From Comamonas testosteroni ATCC 11996 (lineage in GTDB: Bacteria > Pseudomonadota > Gammaproteobacteria > Burkholderiales > Burkholderiaceae_C): a DNA stretch of 64,000 nucleotides. Below, in pieces: positions 59,096 to 64,000 of this stretch. The position numbers were made by a program, and so were the translations under genes. The notes under the pieces were generated by a model that saw nothing but the letters and a program-made list of their open reading frames with translations, made no database searches and was not told the origin of the DNA. The DNA is taken from contig NZ_AHIL01000032.1 in the NCBI RefSeq assembly GCF_000241525.1, forward strand, positions 1-64,000, in the 5' to 3' direction. How positions within the stretch are numbered: position 1 is the stretch's first letter; each line of letters starts with the position of its first letter.

Positions 59096-59204
59096 AGGCT
59101 CAGCGGTTAGTGAATCGCATGACTTTTTGATTTCCTTATGGTGAGAGAAAGCACTAGTCGTCGAATTCGGCTGCGGATTTTCTTGGGTTGCGCTGCAGCG
59201 GTAA

Positions 59205-60281
59205 TTAGGCGACTCGACGAACATGTCGTAGTTCGCGCTTCAATCGCCGAACGAGGTGATTGGCCAAAATATCGATATCTGTTGGGGTGTTCTGAATTCC
59301 ATTCCATGGGCGTATATCGTCATCACTCAGATACCACTGCCCGCTGGTCCACGCTGTGTGGCCATTATCTCGAAGTAGTTTTAGACCTGGTATAAAGTCT
59401 TCACTGGATGTTGCATTAGCGTGGGTATATAAATGTTCCATCACAAATCCTAAGGCGACCAATCCTGCACCGTGACGGATACGTGAAGTTCTTGGGCTCA
59501 TTCCAACCCATTCTGAGCTAAAAACCGTTTTTACTGCTTCAAAAAATTCATTAATTAGTTTTACGGAGCGCTCTTCATAGTCTTCATAGCGAATGAAATC
59601 ACGAATGGCTCCTTGTGCTGTGGAGTTCATGACGAGTCTTTGCATTGCGGCATCACTCAGTACACCTCCTGGATTGGTGTGCTGCCGAATGTCGTGAAAG
59701 AGTGCGCCTCCGCGTAGGTGGTTCAATCGCTCGACAACTCGGGCCGAGAATTTTCGGTTCGTAAATCGTTCAGGTAAACCTTCGACCTGTGGAAGCAATT
59801 CATAAATAAGAGTTTTTGGTAATGGTCGCGTATTGTTGATCAAAACAAATTGCTGGCGTAATTCGTTGTAGTCTTTGCAAACGAGCGCAGAGACAAAAAC
59901 CTGAAATTCAGGTTTATCCAGGCCAGTCAGAGCGGATAGTCGCTGCTGTCCGTCAACAACAAAACCGGGTTTATCAGCATCAACTTTTATTGATACCTCA
60001 ATTAAGCCATCACCCAATTCTCGAATTTTTACCCCTCCGATGAAGGCTATGATGACTGCGTTCGGTAGCAAAGCATCTTCGCGACCAAGGTAGTCGCGAA
60101 TCTCTTTAATGTGAGATGCCACCTGATGCCGTTGGAAACCTTTTAAGGTCCCACTTTCATCACGGCCTACGCGCTCGATCTCGGAGAATTTCAGAACATC
60201 GTGGGGATGTGCCGCAAAGCAAAAAATATCGTGATCAGGAGCTTGCTGAGCTCGTAGTGCTTTGTATTTAAACGTAGTCAT
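59205..60281 (-). CDS. DpdB-like DGQHR-domain protein (second copy)
   Basis: A 358-residue protein with the DGQHR signature [14 protein letters not shown] and the conserved blocks [20 protein letters not shown] and [12 protein letters not shown]. It is a paralogue of the gene at 61573, sharing order and blocks such as FQR..V.SHI..I.DYL. The DGQHR proteins of the Dpd system (DpdB) act with DpdA to put preQ0 into DNA. This copy lies just downstream of dpdA with a four-base overlap, and a 109-base gap separates it from queC. Confidence 0.85.
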   Translation of the reverse strand: MTTFKYKALRAQQAPDHDIFCFAAHPHDVLKFSEIERVGRDESGTLKGFQRHQVASHIKEIRDYLGREDALLPNAVIIAFIGGVKIRELGDGLIEVSIKVDADKPGFVVDGQQRLSALTGLDKPEFQVFVSALVCKDYNELRQQFVLINNTRPLPKTLIYELLPQVEGLPERFTNRKFSARVVERLNHLRGGALFHDIRQHTNPGGVLSDAAMQRLVMNSTAQGAIRDFIRYEDYEERSVKLINEFFEAVKTVFSSEWVGMSPRTSRIRHGAGLVALGFVMEHLYTHANATSSEDFIPGLKLLRDNGHTAWTSGQWYLSDDDIRPWNGIQNTPTDIDILANHLVRRLKRELRHVRRVA

Positions 60282-61576
60282 TTCGCGTTCGACAAAGTTC
60301 GTTGAAGGTGCTGGTGGTAGACACCAAGATTGTGGAATCCGCGGCGCTTATTGCGATTGCTTGCTCTAAAGATGATCACTTCAACGCCTACATTGCTACA
60401 GACATCACAACTGCATCGCTTCCAGGGCTGTGCATGAAGTGTTCTAGCAATCTGCTCCCGACTTTTAGCTAACTCTCTATCTCTTTTCTCGGCGTCCAGT
60501 TTGTCGTCACCAAGAGTAAGAAAGCGTTGATAGTCCATGACCACGTCCAGAGCATCCTCCGCACTTGCTTGATTCTTGTCATAGGCACGCAGAGTGTTCA
60601 GTGCCAGTCGCTCTCGCCTTTGGAGATCTTCTGCACTAAAGATGCCTCGCTTAATGCCTTGCAAAAGCCTTGAGTTTTCAATCGCCTGAGGAATTCGAAT
60701 AGCAGCGTAGTAATCGAGGCCTCCGTTGGGGGATTCGATGTAGTAGTTGCGCTTGGAATCCTTGAACGCTCTAATTAGCGGAGATGTAGAGTCGAAACTC
60801 GTGATGTTATGTCGAACGAACTCATGAATGTGATCGGCTTTTGCGAAACCCAGCAAGTGTATGTTGGTGCTGGGATTAATGGTTTTTCTTAATGTCTGAA
60901 GTACTTGATGGATAACGTCTACTTTTAGAGGGACGAGTCCTCCAATCGCTAGGTAGCGATAGCCCATTTTTTCCAGAGTTTTTGCGGATTGAGCCATGCT
61001 GTCGGGAGACCAGCCTTGCACAGCTCCCATCGGTTCGAACTCGTTCCCTTCTAGCTGGACAAGTTTGAGAAACTCCTCGGCATTTTTCAGCGTGATGTTG
61101 TATCGTTGAATGGTCTTCTCATCCACCGATGTTGAAGGTGGATTGCTGGTATCGCAATCGAAGATGATATGGTCGGGGGAAACGCCATGAGTAAACCCGG
61201 CATCCAGGTAAAACTCGACTACTTCCGAGGGCGAGTAAGCAGGCTGCTCATGCTCAACATAGGCAAAGGCACCGCAATCACCCATGAGCATAGATTCCAT
61301 GTACTCTGGGCGGTCGTAGCGGAGAAATTTGCGCGCTCCGACACGTAACAGTCGTTGCTCTTCAGATGTTGAGTACCGAACCTTTGAAGAGGCTACACCG
61401 TTTGCTTGGCGAATAGCGCTCATCGATAGAAGCAAGCCATCATAGGGAGCCGGAGTCATGATTTCATGGGCATACCGATCATCCCAGTAGCGCTCGCGAC
61501 TCGGTGCACTGCGATCATTTAAAAAATCATATTCAGGATCGACGTAGTCCTGTGTGTCGGAGTAAAGGAATTTCAT
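60278..61576 (-). CDS. dpdA: DpdA, DNA-guanine transglycosylase (TGT-like)
   Basis: A 432-residue TGT-fold enzyme. I can align it to bacterial TGT: Asp100 in MLMGDCGAFAY (the DSGGFQ general-acid site), AIGGL at 211-215, Asp262 in TSFDSTSPLIRA (the FDCVMPTR nucleophile), and the zinc site C388-x-C390-x2-C393 with His415 in FHNLGVY. These are the features expected of an enzyme exchanging guanine for preQ0, here in DNA. The linkage of DpdA to DNA is established for the Salmonella Montevideo system. Overlaps both flanking DGQHR genes by four bases. Confidence 0.92.
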   Translation of the reverse strand: MKFLYSDTQDYVDPEYDFLNDRSAPSRERYWDDRYAHEIMTPAPYDGLLLSMSAIRQANGVASSKVRYSTSEEQRLLRVGARKFLRYDRPEYMESMLMGDCGAFAYVEHEQPAYSPSEVVEFYLDAGFTHGVSPDHIIFDCDTSNPPSTSVDEKTIQRYNITLKNAEEFLKLVQLEGNEFEPMGAVQGWSPDSMAQSAKTLEKMGYRYLAIGGLVPLKVDVIHQVLQTLRKTINPSTNIHLLGFAKADHIHEFVRHNITSFDSTSPLIRAFKDSKRNYYIESPNGGLDYYAAIRIPQAIENSRLLQGIKRGIFSAEDLQRRERLALNTLRAYDKNQASAEDALDVVMDYQRFLTLGDDKLDAEKRDRELAKSREQIARTLHAQPWKRCSCDVCSNVGVEVIIFRASNRNKRRGFHNLGVYHQHLQRTLSNAK

Positions 61577-62703
61577 GTTTTAGTGTGGCCTGCATATGCG
61601 CGAACCAGCACGTCCTGTAACTTTTTAATATCTTTCGGGGTACTCTGAATTTCGTTCCATGCGGAGCCTAGAGATTCCCAGTGCCCTTTTGTCCAGCGGC
61701 AAATTGGTGCAACTTTTCTGAGTTCGGCTTGAACAACCTTGACATCTTCAGTTGGGCCTGACATGCGTGCATAAATGCGGTCCATCAATACGCCCATTGC
61801 TTCAATACCTGCCGAATGCATTAGTCGACTGTTTCGGGGATCTTTACCCCAGGCATCCGGGAAAACGCAGCGTACCGCTGTCCAGTAGGTCTGGAGAATC
61901 CGGTACATGCTCTGCGTGTCAGCGGGTTCTTGAGGGCTTCCTTTGTATGGAGCCAACGCTCCCAAAGGGTTGTTGATGCTGTTTTTAATCATGGTGATAA
62001 CAGCAGAATCTGTTACCACAGCACCACTAGTCGAACTCTTTTCGGAGACTCGTTTTATCAGTCGATAGAAGGGTGATTCTTTGTCGCGATTGAGAAGATT
62101 ACAAATCTCTGCAGGGAGTTTTCGCAGGCTAAGGTCTCTAGGTAGCAAGACACTGCGAGTTTCTGGCAATAACTCGTTGATCAATCTTGAGGATAGTGGC
62201 TTGGCTTTATTTACAAGAATGAACTGCTCGCGCTGGATCTCGAGGCTGTCAGAAACGAATCCAATCACTGGTACTGGAATCGTCTTATTACCAATCTGAC
62301 TAAGAGCCAATGACCGTTGCTGGCCATCGACGATCCACGCGACGCGTTCCCCTTCCTTGAATAGCGGAATGGTTAGGGTGCCGGATTGTGCTAGGCCAAG
62401 ATCCCCTGTCGGTTTGGTTCCCCTAGATGCGGAGAACTTCACCACTGGCGAAAGTGCAAGGATGATTGCATTAGGGAACAGTACATCACCTTGCAATAAG
62501 TAATCAGCAATTCCCTTGACATGACTGCGAATTTCAGGGCGTTGAAATCCCTTGAGATTGTCAGTCTGGTCGCGCTCCACTCGAGAAATGTCCGCGACAC
62601 GCATGATGTCTGGTCCACTGATGAAGAACGCATAGACATCCAATTTGTCGCCCTGCTGGGTGTGCAGAGCACGAACAACGATTTCTGAGGTATTGTCTGT
62701 CAT
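61573..62703 (-). CDS. dpdB: DpdB, DGQHR-domain protein (first copy)
   Basis: A 376-residue protein with IVDGQQRSLALSQIG near residue 125, NAIILAL, QFILVNKAKPLSS and WNEIQSTPKDI. It lies between dpdC and dpdA in a coupled series (ATGA overlaps on both sides). DpdB has been shown to be needed with DpdA for preQ0 insertion in DNA and to have ATPase activity; both are transferred by family membership. Which of the two copies is the functional partner here is unknown. Confidence 0.86.
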   Translation of the reverse strand: MTDNTSEIVVRALHTQQGDKLDVYAFFISGPDIMRVADISRVERDQTDNLKGFQRPEIRSHVKGIADYLLQGDVLFPNAIILALSPVVKFSASRGTKPTGDLGLAQSGTLTIPLFKEGERVAWIVDGQQRSLALSQIGNKTIPVPVIGFVSDSLEIQREQFILVNKAKPLSSRLINELLPETRSVLLPRDLSLRKLPAEICNLLNRDKESPFYRLIKRVSEKSSTSGAVVTDSAVITMIKNSINNPLGALAPYKGSPQEPADTQSMYRILQTYWTAVRCVFPDAWGKDPRNSRLMHSAGIEAMGVLMDRIYARMSGPTEDVKVVQAELRKVAPICRWTKGHWESLGSAWNEIQSTPKDIKKLQDVLVRAYAGHTKT

Positions 62704-63644
62704 AGCCTGTTGGACTTCATTTCATCACGCATGCTTCGCCACAAGCCTTTGAAGCGCGATTGTTCGCATTTGACTAAGAGGTCGTCTCGTAGCACGCGCA
62801 GGAGGCGACTGCTGCTGCCTTCATTCGCTAGCCAATGTAGACGCAGGAGTGCTTGTATCTCATCGTCAGAGCGCTTTTGCCGTTCTGGCAGCGTTCTCAC
62901 GACTTGTTTGGACATGGCTGCATTAACGACTACACGTGCCTCATCGAGCCCTAGCGTGTGAGCTTGAAGGGTCTCCACGAAATGCCGCAGAGCCCGCTGT
63001 GGAAAGTCATTCCTCGTCCCGGCAAAAGACGTCGACTCTAAACGCTCGTCATAGGGAAGTACAAGGCGTGTGAAGTCGGCGGGCGCTTGGCGGAGCCAAG
63101 CCGGGGAAGAAAAAATGCGTAATCGTGTCCGGTCTCGTGGTGCAAGTGTCAATAACTCATCGTCGATCATTGCTAGGTAGGTAGAGGGCATTGCCAAATA
63201 GACGATTGCCTGTGGATGACTATCTAGTAGGGATGCAATTGGCAAGGGCTTACCAAGGCTACGGTTGAGTGCACTCCACCAATGCTTGGGGCTCAGCCCT
63301 AAACGTTTGAGAGCCGGTAGGACTGTGGCTCCGGATGCGCCTACAGTCAGGTCATATGCTGGAACAGTGTCGTCAGCGGAAACCAAGCCTAGACCGGCGG
63401 ATAGCACATAGAGTTGGCCATCTAATCCTGCAGCTGCAACTTCGGCTTCACGAAATGCTCGGCCGGCATACAACTGTCGTGCAATGTGGTGAGATGGCGC
63501 TGCACTAAGTGCGGTTCTCCATACCTGAGCGATCTCATCAACTGTTCTGTAATGGGATGAGTATTTCGTCAGGGTGACGTCTGCGCTATACAGTTTTCTA
63601 CCTGTACAATTGGTAATGATGATTGCTTGCTTTGCAGTTTTCAT
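62700..63644 (-). CDS. dpdC: DpdC candidate, converts preQ0-DNA to the amide
   Basis: A 314-residue protein starting MKTAKQAIIITNCTGRKLYS, with LYVLSAGLGLVSADDTVPAY and the following DLTV, a pattern that resembles DUF6884/YaaA-like proteins. It is first in the minus-strand operon and overlaps dpdB1 by four bases. By position it is DpdC, reported to be needed for forming the 7-amido-7-deazaguanine from preQ0. The family assignment is inference. The ATG at 63644 has an AAGG site; the frame extends to 63680. Confidence 0.7.
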   Translation of the reverse strand: MKTAKQAIIITNCTGRKLYSADVTLTKYSSHYRTVDEIAQVWRTALSAAPSHHIARQLYAGRAFREAEVAAAGLDGQLYVLSAGLGLVSADDTVPAYDLTVGASGATVLPALKRLGLSPKHWWSALNRSLGKPLPIASLLDSHPQAIVYLAMPSTYLAMIDDELLTLAPRDRTRLRIFSSPAWLRQAPADFTRLVLPYDERLESTSFAGTRNDFPQRALRHFVETLQAHTLGLDEARVVVNAAMSKQVVRTLPERQKRSDDEIQALLRLHWLANEGSSSRLLRVLRDDLLVKCEQSRFKGLWRSMRDEMKSNRL

Positions 63645-63784
63645 TTCATTGCCTTCATCTTTGTAAAAAACTGCAATCAAATTCGGTCGGGAATTCTACC
63701 ATTACTGCAAAGATAGGCGGTTTTTTTTGTGTGTAGTTTTGGGGCGAGTCTAGGCCAAAGGCGTAAAGGCTGTGCTCCATTTAG

Positions 63785-64000
63785 TGAGTCGCCCCGGTTT
63801 GTGAGGATGCTCAACTCTCTGATAGGAACAAGTCGAACAAGTTCTCTCCCAAGGTGCGTAAGCGCGCGGTGAAGATGGTGCAGGAGTTCCGTGGAGAGTA
63901 CCCGTCGCTGTGGACGGTCCTCGATTCCATCGCACCGAAGATTGGATGTGTGCCGCAGACCTGGAACGAGAACGGGCCAACCTTACCGAGGTTGACGCTG
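63785..64000 (+). mobile_element. Truncated IS3-family element at the right edge
   Basis: TGAGTCGCCCCGGTTTGTGA (from 63785) resembles the left inverted repeat of IS3-family elements, and an OrfA-type frame follows. The element continues past the window. Confidence 0.6.
63824..64000 (+). pseudogene. IS3-family transposase OrfA fragment, start codon changed
   Basis: Reads AGG-AAC-AAG-TCG-AAC-AAG then [40 protein letters not shown]. Relatives begin ATG-AAx-AAG-TCG, so the AGG at 63824 sits where the ATG belongs. After CVPQT the sequence diverges and the EVDAG-type end is read in another frame (GAGGTTGACGCTG), so a frameshift is likely. Confidence 0.6.

Noticed and set aside
59205-62703. Dnd phosphorothioation system (DndB-like genes)
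   Set aside because: The DGQHR proteins resemble DndB, but no DndA, DndC, DndD or DndE is present; the neighbours are dpdA and que genes.
1-64000. CRISPR array
   Set aside because: I found no regularly spaced direct repeats with unique spacers and no cas genes anywhere.

Overview
The window comes from a betaproteobacterium of the order Burkholderiales, most likely a Comamonas-type Comamonadaceae. The evidence is high-GC coding sequence, a fused aroA-cmk gene in the order tyrA/pheA/serC/gyrA, an ihfB-rpsA-aroA/cmk block, phasin and 3-hydroxyacyl-CoA dehydrogenase genes, a tmRNA with tag ANDERFALAA, and family-typical short intergenic repeats. No species can be named from the sequence alone.

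Positions 1-24.6 kb are ordinary chromosome. They hold an SDR dehydrogenase with a LiuR-like operator, a phasin, a thioesterase, pncB, a Na+/H+ antiporter, a 2-hydroxyacid dehydrogenase, a tautomerase, rmuC, an MFS transporter, lapB-lapA, ihfB, rpsA, the aroA-cmk fusion, tyrA, pheA, serC, gyrA, an OmpA-like porin/lipoprotein-type gene, ubiG, gph and then ssrA (tmRNA).

A P4-type tyrosine integrase starts 0.2 kb after the intact 3' end of ssrA, so accessory DNA begins there. The first accessory part (25-36 kb) is a satellite/ICE-like element: integrase, a lipoprotein, a decayed XRE regulator, a Gp3-like recombination-directionality protein, a YqaJ exonuclease, a DUF932 protein, a zinc-ribbon small protein, an AlpA regulator, an HUH-type (YagK/YfjJ, inovirus Gp2-like) replication protein, a DUF3987 protein and a very AT-rich unknown gene. 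A dead IS3-family element (36.45-37.63 kb) follows.

The second accessory part (38.7-63.6 kb) is a complete Dpd island, the 7-deazaguanine DNA modification and restriction system first described in Salmonella Montevideo. Its GC-rich plus-strand operon, dpdE-F-G-H-I-J-K-D, is a chain of overlapping genes and carries the presumed restriction machinery (SNF2-like, RecQ-like and DEAD-like helicases, an ATPase and a PLD-type protein). Its lower-GC minus-strand operon, dpdC-dpdB1-dpdA-dpdB2-queC-queE-queD, makes preQ0 (QueD, QueE, QueC; GTP cyclohydrolase I must come from elsewhere), inserts it into DNA (DpdA with DGQHR proteins) and presumably converts it to an amide (DpdC). The two DGQHR proteins flanking DpdA are a departure from the single DpdB of the textbook system. 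A second degenerate IS3-type end lies at the right edge of the window. The distal attachment site of the ssrA island was not found in the window.
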